A stretch of DNA of 21,372 nt, from the NCBI GenBank assembly GCA_003550305.1, contig QKYT01001007.1, positions 12,035 through 33,406 of the forward strand, in the 5' to 3' direction. A program made the translations under genes and the position numbers. The DNA is from Glomus cerebriforme. Lineage: Eukaryota > Glomeromycota > Glomeromycetes > Glomerales > Glomeraceae. The notes under the pieces were generated by a model, which was not told where the DNA came from, searched no databases, and saw nothing but the letters and a program-made list of their open reading frames with translations. Position 1 is the stretch's first letter. Every line of letters begins with the position of its first letter. Below are positions 1-8,393 of the stretch, piece by piece.

Positions 1-42
1 AATTATATTTTGTATAACAATGTGAAATTGACATTTGCTCAT

Positions 43-420
43 GATCTAATGATCTGATTTTATTGAATTTACTACCATTAAATTTGTCTCATTGAGATAA
101 ATCTAATGGTATGTGTTTCATTTCTCTAACTTCAATATTGAAGAAGTTAAAATACTATAAATATTTAAAGATTATTGAAATCAGAGCAAGATCTAATAAT
201 TAGATTTAAATGAATTTATCATCATTCAATTCATCATAATAAGGTGATTCTAATGGCGGTAAGATCATATTTCTAGCATTAATATTGACAAAGTTATGAT
301 ACTATAAATGTTTAACAATTATTGATATCAGAACATGATCTAGTAATTAAAATTAAATGATCTCAATATCATTAGAATCTTCATACTGAGATGAATCAAA
401 TGGTAGTAAGATTATCCAAA
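43..420. repeat. Diverged tandem repeat, 147-base period, about 2.6 copies
   Basis: Landmarks recur at exactly 147-base spacing. GATCTA occurs at 43, 190 and 337; the TCTAATGG/TCAAATGG segment at 102, 249 and 396; AATATTG at 134 and 281; and the CCATTAAAT-like segment at 74 and 221. Units differ by many substitutions but keep register, so the array is old yet has few indels. Similarity fades after about 415. The array may start before the window. No coding potential is visible. Confidence 0.75.
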
Positions 421-424
421 ACGG

Positions 425-966
425 ATCACTAGATGCTGAGTTTTTTTTTATTTTAACAGCATATTTTATTAAGTAAAATTGAATGAGACACAATAGTAAA
501 TAATTACAAAGTAGTAAACAAAAACAAAATAAAATAAATGGATATCATTTCTAGCTAGTTTACATAAATAAGTATTTAAAAAGTAAAAACTAATTTAAAT
601 GCCTACGCTATAAATCTAATATAAAAACATATTCGGTATATAACTTCACAATGAGAGGTTGCAACCAGATTGATCATCCAGAAAATATCCTCTCCAATCC
701 CTTAAAGTAAGTAAAAAAAGAACCATATCCTAACCATCCAAACTGTCAAATCTATTAGAGGAACCATTTGATCCAAAAGGTTAATCCAGGAAGTTCCTAT
801 GAAAAATGCCTTGACTAGTAAGTCTGGAACAGAGGCTGAGGTCGGTGATGGAAACCTTAAAATCTGAGCAGTATCAGCGGGAGTACGTGACATAATGACA
901 TTCTTAGCGGGAAGTGTGAAAGCCATGATGTGATAACGAAGAAGTCAAATCACTAGATGCTGAGTT
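425..966 (-). mobile_element. Processed retrocopy of a small mRNA with 18-base target-site duplications
   Basis: An 18-base direct repeat (ATCACTAGATGCTGAGTT) lies at 425-442 and 949-966. On the minus strand the 506 bases between start with a 22-base leader, then an ATG at 926, an ORF to 702 and a long 3' UTR. They end in a run of A (plus-strand T tract 443-449 and beyond), with AATAAA (plus-strand TTTATT 465-470) about 15-20 bases before the tail. This is the expected signature of LINE-type target-primed reverse transcription of a polyadenylated transcript. No reverse transcriptase is encoded here, so the enzyme acted in trans. Whether the copy is still expressed cannot be judged. Confidence 0.75.
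702..926 (-). CDS. 74-residue hydrophobic protein carried by the retrocopy
   Basis: The ORF starts 22 bases inside the 5' end of the retroposed transcript, which supports the ATG at 926 as the parental start codon. The N-terminal part (residues 1-35) is polar with several Ser, Thr and Pro. From about residue 36 the protein is strongly hydrophobic, with a segment around 37-62 and a Trp/Phe-rich end (VWMVRIWFFFYLL), so it would be a small membrane protein. I do not recognise the family. A second frame stays open past the stop (DMVLFLLTLRDWRGYF and beyond, to about 650), so a small indel may have truncated the parental reading frame. It could be a functional retrogene or a retropseudogene. Confidence 0.4.
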   Translation of the reverse strand: MAFTLPAKNVIMSRTPADTAQILRFPSPTSASVPDLLVKAFFIGTSWINLLDQMVPLIDLTVWMVRIWFFFYLL

Positions 967-993
967 ATTATTTATTAAATTTTCTAAATATAA

Positions 994-1123
994 TTTTGCC
1001 AAAATTAAGGTTAATTCTGGCCAAATATTTTCGTAATATGAAATTAATTACGGAATTCAGAATTTTTTTGATGAATTACAGAATTACATAATTATAAATT
1101 TTCATAATACTAAAATAATTTTG
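994..1123. repeat. Possible small inverted-repeat element
   Basis: GCCAAAATTA near 994-1004 is matched in inverted orientation by TAATTTTGGC near 1114-1123. The interior includes AATTCTGGCCAAATATTTT, which resembles AATTCTGGCCAAAAATTTT near 2343-2361 inside the clear MITE. It may be a decayed relative, but no target-site duplication is visible. Confidence 0.25.
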
Positions 1124-1236
1124 GCTACAACTATAATTATGCCCACTGAAATCATTATCATGATTATCATCAAAACTTTCTTCATCATTTTTTATACACA
1201 ACAGAAGAAATATAACCCGATTTTTAAAATACTCAC

Positions 1237-1516
1237 AGCAATTTCTGTAGTTTTACTAGAAGTCTTGCCAGAGTCAGCAAATTTGTCAAATATATCATTA
1301 AACATATTGGTCTGTACCATATTATAAAAAAAATAATTTAGTAAATTATAATATTAGAATTAGTCCTAGCCTGATATATACAGATAATATGTATATAGAA
1401 AGTATACATAGTCTTCTAACTTAAAATACTAATAATATTTACCTTCACATGTTCATATTGAATGTAATAATACAGATTTGTATACACATATAAAAGATGA
1501 GAAGAATGGGTGGTAT
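1237..1516 (-). pseudogene. Two linked exon-like segments of an unrecognised gene
   Basis: On the minus strand an open segment from about 1516 ends at 1443 (LYYYIQYEHVK) before a GTAAAT donor. An acceptor (GGTACAG) lies just before 1311, followed by 25 codons (TNMFNDIFDKFADSGKTSSK, then TTEIA) to 1237 and a GTGAGT donor. Both sides of the intron are phase 0, and the residue composition looks like protein. Downstream, acidic coding-like sequence (NDEESFDDNHDNDFSGHNYS, about 1110-1180) is in another frame. No start or stop can be assigned with confidence, and the family is not recognised. The segments lie 3' of the stop codon at 1630, so they belong to a different gene or to a rearranged copy. 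Confidence 0.4.
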
Positions 1517-1629
1517 ATTAAAAAAAATGATGGGAAATATCTTATCTTCTCTTCCTATATATATAACTGTTCAGGTTTTATTACTTTATCACTTTTGTTT
1601 GTTGAACTATCTATAATTTTTGATAATAT

Positions 1630-2471
1630 TTAAAAGAATGCAAGAAAATTTTTATCTATATTACTAAGCACTTCACCTTCATAATTTTCAAAGTTACATT
1701 CATAACTTTCTCCAAATTGCAATCTCATAATATCATTGATGATTGTTGGACAGCTAGGTATAATTTTAGAGTCAGATTCAGATTCATAACTGTTATCAAA
1801 TGAGTGGATATTTGTAGTGGAGATTCTTTTGGTTGATGGGCAAATAAATGCCTGAAAAGAAAGCAATTTTATAAATTGATGCTTTACTTAGGAGTAGTAA
1901 GCTAGCAAATATTACATGCCAAACTGCTCACCTTTTTAAATTCCTTCCGCTCCTTCACATTGATACTATTACTTTCCTCAATAATTTTTTTATTGTGATT
2001 ATTGACCATTTCTATGCTGTTATTTTTTGCAATGCTGCATCCTGTTTCTTTGTCATTAATGTGATTATCATTTTTATTCTGAAAATAAGATATATAATAT
2101 AAAAATTATAAATATATACTGAAAATGAAGTTATTAACTAAAAGAAGAATGGTTATTATATTACCTTTTTAGAGGATGTCTAAAGTAGAGCAGAATCATA
2201 TGATCATAGTGAATATCTGTCACTCCCATGTCACATCTTCATTTTCTATTTTTCCTAAGTATTCTAGGAACAAAATTTTTTCGATAGATGAAATCCTATT
2301 TATCACCTGTTATTTATCACATGCATAATTTCTTAATGCCATAATTCTGGCCAAAAATTTTATGAAAATCACATGATTCTGCTCTGCTTTAGACGTACTC
2401 CTTTTTAGTAGAAGATGTTAGTTTGTTTGCATAATCTTCATTTTTTCTCTTTATTTCTAAAAATTCAGTTT
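1630..2471 (-). pseudogene. 3' end of an unrecognised gene, three exons, broken by a MITE
   Basis: Minus-strand exons are 2471-2409 plus 2172-2165 (71 nt when the MITE at 2173-2399 and one 9-base duplication are ignored), then 2078-1932 (49 codons) and 1851-1630 (73 codons and TAA). Junctions are GTAATA...TTTTCAG and GTGAGC...TTTTCAG, all phase 0. The first exon follows an AATTAGCAG acceptor in phase 1. The product end is hydrophilic, Asn/Lys/Glu-rich, then Ser/Asp-rich (SYESESDSK) and closes with a conserved-looking block (CPTIINDIMRLQFGESYE). The family is not recognised. With the MITE present, the frame runs into TAA seven codons past ACT at the junction, so this copy should be truncated or mis-spliced. 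Matching phases over two introns make a real former gene likely. Confidence 0.5.
2164..2408. mobile_element. MITE, 227 bases, 32-base inverted ends, 9-base duplications
   Basis: The element runs 2173-2399. Its ends, AGGATGTCTAAAGTAGAGCA at the left and the inverted AGTACGTCTAAAGCAGAGCA at the right, continue to 32 bases with 4 mismatches. It is flanked by the direct repeat CCTTTTTAG at 2164-2172 and 2400-2408. A 9-base duplication fits Mutator-like elements (8 would fit hAT), so the superfamily is a suggestion only. It has no coding capacity, and its insertion site is the exon-intron junction of the minus-strand gene remnant. Confidence 0.85.
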
Positions 2472-2741
2472 CTGCTAATTCAGTTATAATGTGTATAGCG
2501 ATACTTCAGATTTTACGCTAATTAAAAGAATATTGTCAAATATATACATTAAGTTATGCATAATAATAAGATAAACTATACTTTATTTATTCAATCTGCA
2601 ATAGCCATTGTTCCTAACCTTTGTTAATAGAATTTTTATAACAAAACATTTGCTAAGTCTTCATTACAATTCTTGATGAAATTAAAGAATGAACAAGTGA
2701 CCTAATTGATTACCTTTCTAGTTGCGTGTGTTATGATGATC

Positions 2742-2964
2742 CAGACCATAACCCACTTTTCCATTTTAGGTAAGAAATATGTTGCCTTGTATGAAAATTA
2801 CTCAGTAGTAATTGCAGGATATGGTTATAGAAAAATATTATGAAGCTACCAGCACACATTATAATGGGATATAGGTTCAGACCATAACATACTTCTCACT
2901 TCAGGTAAGAAACATATTGTCTTGTGTGAAAAATTGCTTAGTAGCAACTGCAGGGCATAGTAAT
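2742..2964. repeat. Tandem duplication, about 136-base offset
   Basis: Segment 2742-2828 is repeated at 2878-2964. CAGACCATAAC occurs at 2742 and 2878, AGGTAAGAAA at 2768 and 2903, and GCAGG at 2814 and 2950. On the minus strand the left copy reads LLLSNFHTRQHISYLKWK, whereas the right copy has one extra T and shifts frame after LLLSNF. A coding fragment therefore seems to have been duplicated and one copy then frameshifted. Confidence 0.65.
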
Positions 2965-3296
2965 ATGCTTCCATAATAACAAACAAAATATAATAAAAAG
3001 AAATAAGTTATTAATCCTTAAAGACTTTTTCAAGGAAGTTGTGTGAGAGTAATAATAACTTTTGATAGGCAGTTTCTCAAGAAGGATATTAAGTTCTAAA
3101 CTCAATAAACGATAAGCTTTTCTCTTTGTGCAATTTGATAAAATAAATGTTCTAATCGCTAACACTTTTCCATAAATTAACATCATGATTTCAGTATTCT
3201 AGAGAAGTAAAAAGATTGAAGTTGCTTTTCGTGAGCATAAAAGTTTGAAGAAAAACGTACCTGCATAATGACGGTCCTAATTTTCAAATTCTTCAA
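2938..3296 (-). pseudogene. Micro-exon plus longer exon of an unrecognised gene remnant
   Basis: On the minus strand a 36-nt segment at 3296-3261 (LKNLKIRTVIMQ) lies between an ATGTCAG acceptor and a GTACGT donor. After a 62-base intron ending CTTCTCTAG it joins in phase 0 to an exon from 3198 (NTEIMMLIYGKVLAIRTF and beyond). The exon stays open through a Lys/Leu/Tyr-rich stretch to at least about 3010, then becomes unconvincing and hydrophobic before a stop at 2938. I do not recognise the protein. Its proximity to the broken gene at 1630-2471 on the same strand suggests it is an upstream part of that locus, but no clean junction links them. Confidence 0.35.
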
Positions 3297-3492
3297 CTGA
3301 CATATTGGATAAAAAATTAGTAAATTAGTATAAGTTCAAGAAAATAATATATTTAAGCCACTTATTTTGTTGTATAAGCACAGTTTTACAGATGAATTTG
3401 TAATGTATCATTTATTACATTATATATATCCTTTCACAGAAGATTAATGATTATAAAAAGTAATAACATATGATTTGTGAAAGATCAAAAAT

Positions 3493-3725
3493 TTTTCTTA
3501 GTGTTAGCATAAAAAATTCACAGTCACATACCTGTTTATGTTTAATGTCATCTGATACATGACTGACTGCATTGCATTTTTATTAAATATTTAAAGGACA
3601 GAATTTTTTCGTGTGGTAAAATTTACCCTCTTTATCACAGGTATACTATATGCTTTCTTGTGCTCATGCATATTAATTAGTAAATATCACATGACTGTAA
3701 ATTTTTTATGGTGATGCTAGGGTAG
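3493..3725. mobile_element. MITE-like inverted-repeat element
   Basis: The arms are 3508-3529 (CATAAAAAATTCACAGTCAC and two more bases) and the inverted 3689-3710, with 3 mismatches in 22, all transitions. A weaker outward extension reaches 3493 and 3725. The right end (CTACCCTAGCATCACCATAA when inverted) is nearly the same as the right end of the element near 5468. The interior has a TTTTTTCGTGTGG motif shared with that element. No target-site duplication was found. Confidence 0.55.
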
Positions 3726-3902
3726 TTAAGATTGAAAATATATCTTATATGCCTATATGCATTGTGGCAGAGTAAAATAAAAAAATAAATTAATTTATTA
3801 TGATTAATAAATTATACACAAATAAATATATTACTATGAAGTATCAATTTAATCAAAAGATATTAAGTTTATCTCCTTCTTTGCATTTTTTTACACAGAT
3901 GC

Positions 3903-4310
3903 TTAATACTCATTAACATCAATTAAGTCAGGTATAGAGTTTATAGCTTTTTTATACCTACTTGACTCATCAATCAAACCATTCTCAAAGCAGTATCTTT
4001 AGTATTGGATAGGCTTTTTTAGAAGAGAAGAAAAGGTTAAGAAATACAGATATTTTTTTGCTAGTTACAAATATAGTAAGGTTTACTAGATGCAGTGTTT
4101 ACATTAGTTTGCACCTTAAGCTTTACATCTCTCAGCTGTTTTTGCCTGATATGTAAAATTCTGCTTGATACATTTTCTAACTACATTTCATATTAACTAA
4201 TTGCCTTCTCTATGAAATAGCAAGGTGAAGAATTATCTTTCAATTTCATGTAGTCTTTGAAGCTTATATCATAATATTCATTTCTGGTGCAATTTATATG
4301 CTAATGCTTG
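3903..4310 (-). pseudogene. Exon-like segments of an unrecognised gene, probably decayed
   Basis: Three minus-strand stretches read like protein. About 4308-4200 gives HINCTRNEYYDISFKDYMKL, then KDNSSPCYFIEKAIS. About 4150-4070, after a CATATCAG acceptor, gives QKQLRDVKLKVQTNVNTASS, then KPYYI before a GTAACT donor. About 3996-3903 gives ENGLIDESSRYKKAINSIPD, then LIDVNEY and a TAA at 3905-3903. An alternative frame just upstream of the last segment (FFSSKKAYPILKILL) also looks coding and implies a frameshift near 3992. The pieces cannot be joined with consistent phases, so I call a remnant. The family is not recognised. Confidence 0.3.
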
Positions 4311-4399
4311 TCTATAAAGAATGCATGAAAATATTCATACCCACTTTCCAATTTGAAATAAATGAGCTGATTGCAAGAATAGCTATTTACATTGAACTA

Positions 4400-5265
4400 A
4401 ACATTACACTTGATATAATAAATATATTTGTTTTCTTGCAATAAGATATCCCTTATTAGTATCAGTTATAAGATTATTTTTTTTATATTCTATTAATATG
4501 TTTCAAATTTGATTCTTCCAATCTAATGGAGTCTTATTTTCACAAATCCTTAAAAAATATAGTTAACATATAAGTTAATTATACTTAAATATACAAAAGG
4601 ATTAGAATATACTATATTCAATAATTTTAATGATTAAAAGATTTATAGTGATTTTATTAATTTATAGCATTTTTAGTAAATTCTAGCAATTCTTTATCAA
4701 TATATTATAATAAAATATTAGATTCATTTTTATTTGATTATAAGCATATCAGAGGTTTATATACTGTATAGAGTTATCTATATATTTAAATTAGTTTGTA
4801 AATCTCTCATGATTATGACATATACTGTATTATCCTAGTTTTACAACAGTTCTAGGGCACTTCCTAGCACTGGTGAATTTTCATAAATTACAAGATGATC
4901 ATCTAGTCAGATTAAAAAGAAATGTCATAACTCATGGTACAGTATTTATTTTTTCTAGTTACTGAGGTGAAACATCATGTCACTAGGATACAGTATTATG
5001 ATCTATGGACTCAAAAAAATGATTACAAAGTAGTATACATTGGTTAAAAATTGCCAGTCTGATATTATAGGCAATACTTTTTTATTAATATATATTTGAA
5101 ATACAATTGCAAAGAAAAAACTATTTTTTTAATTGTCAAGACAGGACACTATATTACCAGAACATAGTAAAATGTGATACAGTATTACACAGTTCTTTTG
5201 AAATCTGATTCTTTTAAAACTTCAGCAATTATATAATTAGTATCATCTGCAGTTAGATTTAGAAT
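4400..5265. other. Gene-free AT-rich stretch
   Basis: No convincing exon is seen on either strand. Apart from the inverted repeat near 4805-5010, only scattered short TACTGTA/TACAGTA motifs and homopolymer runs stand out. Confidence 0.5.
4805..5010. repeat. Imperfect nested inverted repeats with TACTGTAT motifs
   Basis: GATTATGACATATACTGTAT, then TATCCTAG (4811-4838), is mirrored by CTAGGATACAGTATTATGAT near 4983-5002. Inside this, ATGTCATAACTCATGG (4922-4937) mirrors the left part of the first arm. This may be a decayed foldback or MITE; no flanking duplication is seen. Confidence 0.35.
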
Positions 5266-5270
5266 AAAAT

Positions 5271-5468
5271 CTAGAGAAATAAATTTTACCTATGTTATCT
5301 TTTCTTTACTTATAGTATTGAAAATTCTAAACATTTTTCGGTGTGAAAAATCCTATTTGTCATACCTTATTTGTCACATACTTAAATTTCTTAATGCAGG
5401 CCGAGAATATATAATGCCGGCCGAAATCACGTAGGGGGTGAAAATTTTTTCTGGCGATACTGGGGTAG
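5271..5468. mobile_element. Degenerate MITE-like element related to 3493-3725
   Basis: The right end (GGGGTAG at 5462-5468, with AAATTTTTTCTGGCGATACT before it) matches the right end of the 3493-3725 element. The left arm around 5271-5290 (CTAGAGAAATAAATTTTACC) is a weak inverted match. The interior has TTTTTCGGTGTG, AAAATCCTATTTGTCA and TTTCTTAATGC, which recur in the 2173-2399 MITE. The duplicated AATGCAGGCCG / AATGCCGGCCG block is at 5395-5421. Confidence 0.4.
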
Positions 5469-5469
5469 A

Positions 5470-6062
5470 TGAGGTTTATAGGTAACAGTCACCATAACCT
5501 AATTGGCTATAATTATTGATCAATCCCATGGTTCAGTCCAGCTTAGCTTGCATCGATCTGTTCAAGTCACAGCAGTCCAGTCTGGTCTGACTTGAGATTT
5601 TATCAGTCCGGCTTGACTTTGGTCTCAAGTTGGACCAAACCAGACTTTTAACAACACTAGTGTGGCACATGTTTTTAAAAAAACGCGTATAAGCAACAAA
5701 AACTTTTGTTACTCTAAGTAAACTTGCAGAACGACCAAAAATACACTTCTAAACATAATTTCAGTGAGGTAAAACTCGGTTTATTAAAGTCTTTTTAAAG
5801 AAAAAATTTTCTTGTAAAAAAATTGTTGCGGCTCACGTGCTGAACATTTCGTCGATCATTTCTAAAAAAGTATTTTAAAGTACAATATATCCGGCGTAAC
5901 CTGTCACACGTGCGTTAGAAACACCTGTGATATCCACGTGACTGAAATTTTTTTAGAATATATATACTTTATTTATTAATTAAAACTAAAATATATTTTT
6001 TAAATATAGTGCAATATAATAATAAAATCAATGATTTACATAAACAAATATAATAGTGGTTA
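5470..6062. other. Intergenic stretch with a stem-loop and three CACGTG sites
   Basis: An inverted repeat (AGTCTGGTCTGACTTGAGA near 5578 against TCTCAAGTTGGACC...CCAGACT near 5621-5645) could fold as a hairpin. CACGTG E-boxes are at 5834, 5907 and 5935, the last in the form CACGTGAC favoured by Cbf1-type bHLH proteins. No exon is seen. The stretch lies downstream of the minus-strand cupin gene, so the E-boxes are not in an obvious promoter. Confidence 0.45.
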
Positions 6063-6172
6063 ATGTTGCGGGTTTTCAAAATCCGAAACGTTTCGTCTCC
6101 TAATAGTCCTAAACCTCCGAAACCCTAATTTGGAAATACTTTTATAGATCAAATTGGTTTCGCCCGCAACAT
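6063..6172. mobile_element. TA-flanked MITE, copy 1, 110 bases
   Basis: It starts ATGTTGCGGG and ends CCCGCAACAT, with TA at 6061-6062 and 6173-6174. The interior (TTTTCAAAATCCGAAACG, then TAGATCAAATTGG) matches the element at 9451-9541 in inverted orientation. The TA duplication fits the Tc1/mariner superfamily. It ends within a few bases of the cupin gene's stop codon, so it forms most or all of that gene's proximal 3' UTR. Confidence 0.85.
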
Positions 6173-6176
6173 TATA

Positions 6177-8393
6177 TTATTGTATCTCTAAGATATTTTT
6201 TATATTATCCGTTAATCCGTAAATTTTACTAAGATATTTGAATCTGATCCATTCCTTTTTAATTAACCATTTAAATTCAGAAAAACTCCAATCGGTATTT
6301 GGCGTAAATTGTTTAATATTGTTATTATCAATATAATCAAAAAACTCATAATGCTCATGATTTTTATCTCCATATTGATAACATTGAATCGTAGCACACA
6401 TTTTTCTGGTTCGATTTAAAAGTTGATGAGTTTGGTAAAATTTATCTGAAATCCATGTAATTTGTCCCTCCCTAAATGATACTTCATTATACCACTCCTG
6501 ATCATTAGGATTTAATTTTGCGAAATAGCGAGCCACAATTTCATTATATAAAACCTTAATAATTCCAAAGGAATTAGAATGGCTGTGAATAGGAGAATAA
6601 TGACCGCTTGGCCAAATTTCTAATACATAAGGAACACCAGGGGAATTTCCTCGATCTTCTCCTAATGTAATACGTAAATATGTTTCTTTAGGATTATATT
6701 CACCAAATTCACATGCTTTTTCTTTAAGTTTTTCATAACAGATTAAACCTGGTGTGTTGATGCTATATTCAATAGCATCAGCAAAATCAGGAAAGTCAGA
6801 ACTATTAAGGGAGATTTTACTGCCAACAATATTCCAGTAGAGCTCTTTGCATTCTTTTGGAAGATTATCAATTATAGTAGCTTTTCCTGATTCGAGTTCT
6901 TCTAAAGTTGCATCCTCATGCTTAATGATAAAAGGTGATGGATCTATAGTAACTGGAAAATTATTAAATATCAATTCTATTTTTGATTTATTTTCAATAA
7001 AATCCTTCTTTTGGATTATGTTACTGGAAATTGCGATATAACTCAAATTTTCAATCCAGGCATACTCATCAATTCCTTGAGATGGTGAAGGGAAATCATA
7101 GTAAAGAACAGTTTGCATATTTTGTATTAGAGTTTTTCCATAACGCAAGCGACGATTCTTTTTATCAAGACTTAACCAGTAAAGCTGTTCCATATCTTTA
7201 TCTAGGAGAGCTTTTTGTTCTTTTGTAAAAGCTAAAATATCATTTACATCATCATTATTGCATTTTCGAAAATAGCTGGCATCCTCACCAATATCCAAGA
7301 CTATCACATTTTGTTTTCCATATGATTGATGCACATTGCTATTTAACACAATTCGAAATCTTTCCTTGGCCTGAAGTTTTAATCCAATAGTGCCTTGACC
7401 AGCAATGGTAAGTTGATCAATGTACAATTCGTCTGGAACATTAAGTGGTAAGTCGTTATTTAAGAAAGAGAGTGTGTGTCCAAATGATTGTCTTGATAAT
7501 TTAATTATCATTGTTGAATCATTTGAATTATTATAATTTTTTGTCTGATAAATAATGCTAGAGTCATGTTTAGATGATAATAATTTTGATAACATGGCAT
7601 CATTATCAAAGATAGGTCCAGAAACTTCATTATTTTTCTCTTTTAAAATTGAGGAATTCCTCGAAAGTTGAATCTCTTTTTGTTTATAATTCAAATCCGA
7701 ATTTGTTCCAAACTTTACGATTTTATTTTCTTCTCCGAGTGAATTGGGTGAATTGCAGTTATTCATATTATTTGAAATTATAACATTTTTTATTGCTGAG
7801 GGATTCAAATTACAATTATAGTTTTGTGATGTAACATTTATACACATAAAATCCTTTGTACGTGTAATTCCTTCATTTTTCTCATTTTTATCCATATATG
7901 TATTTTCATTATATCCATTGTCAGTTTCAAACCTTTTAATTTCAGTAGGATGAAGGACATCATAACTATTTGTAGTTAGAGCACGTGAAGGCTGTGTTAT
8001 TGTTGATTTTTCGAGAGATTGATCAACACCAGTATTTAATATACCATTAGTTGGTAAATTTTCATGTTCTTTTCGCTCTTTTTTCTTATTAAAATATTTA
8101 TATCCTAAAATTATTATACAAGAAATACTAATAATGACATAAATAGATGTTATAATTATAGTAACTTTTGAATATGTTGGTGTAATTTGAGATAGATCGG
8201 ATTGAGTTGATTGAGTTTCAACTAAGAGTTATTTATATAAATATGGCTATAAGAAATGTTTCTTTTTTGAAAGAGTAACCAAAATATAAGAAACAAGTAA
8301 GTAAAAACAATTACCTTGTGGACTGGCTTCAACCAGAATACCAAATGTTATCATCAAAGCTGTCAAGGCTGAAGTAATTTTATGTGCCGTCAT
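6177..8393 (-). CDS. Membrane-anchored cysteine-dioxygenase-like cupin protein
   Basis: Two exons, 8393-8315 and 8221-6177, encode 707 residues; the 93-base intron has GTAATT and TCTTAG ends in phase 1. Residues 1-24 form a signal peptide (ITSALTALMITFGILVEA core). Residues 27-45 are a short Ser/Thr ectodomain, about 46-67 a membrane span, and 68-77 a KKKERK stop-transfer stretch, so the bulk should be cytosolic. An Asn-rich linker follows. Region 290-430 weakly recalls the farnesoic-acid methyltransferase (Methyltransf_FA) fold. Residues about 535-680 match type I cysteine dioxygenase: the HSH pair (His572, His574), IIKVL, and YQTH (His625) 51 residues later give the three iron ligands, and Tyr641 or 643 is near the catalytic Tyr position. 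The Cys that cross-links to Tyr in animal enzymes is Gly579, as in bacterial forms. Cysteine or another small thiol as substrate is inference. Confidence 0.85.

Noticed and set aside
1..420. CRISPR-like array
   Set aside because: The repeat unit is 147 bases with continuous divergence and no alternating repeat-spacer structure, and the genome is eukaryotic.
1121..1327. Plus-strand 68-codon ORF
   Set aside because: Its composition is Ile-rich and chance-like. The opposite strand carries a better exon with splice sites in phase.
6847..7228. Plus-strand ORFs opposite the cupin gene
   Set aside because: They are antisense shadows of a well-supported coding exon.
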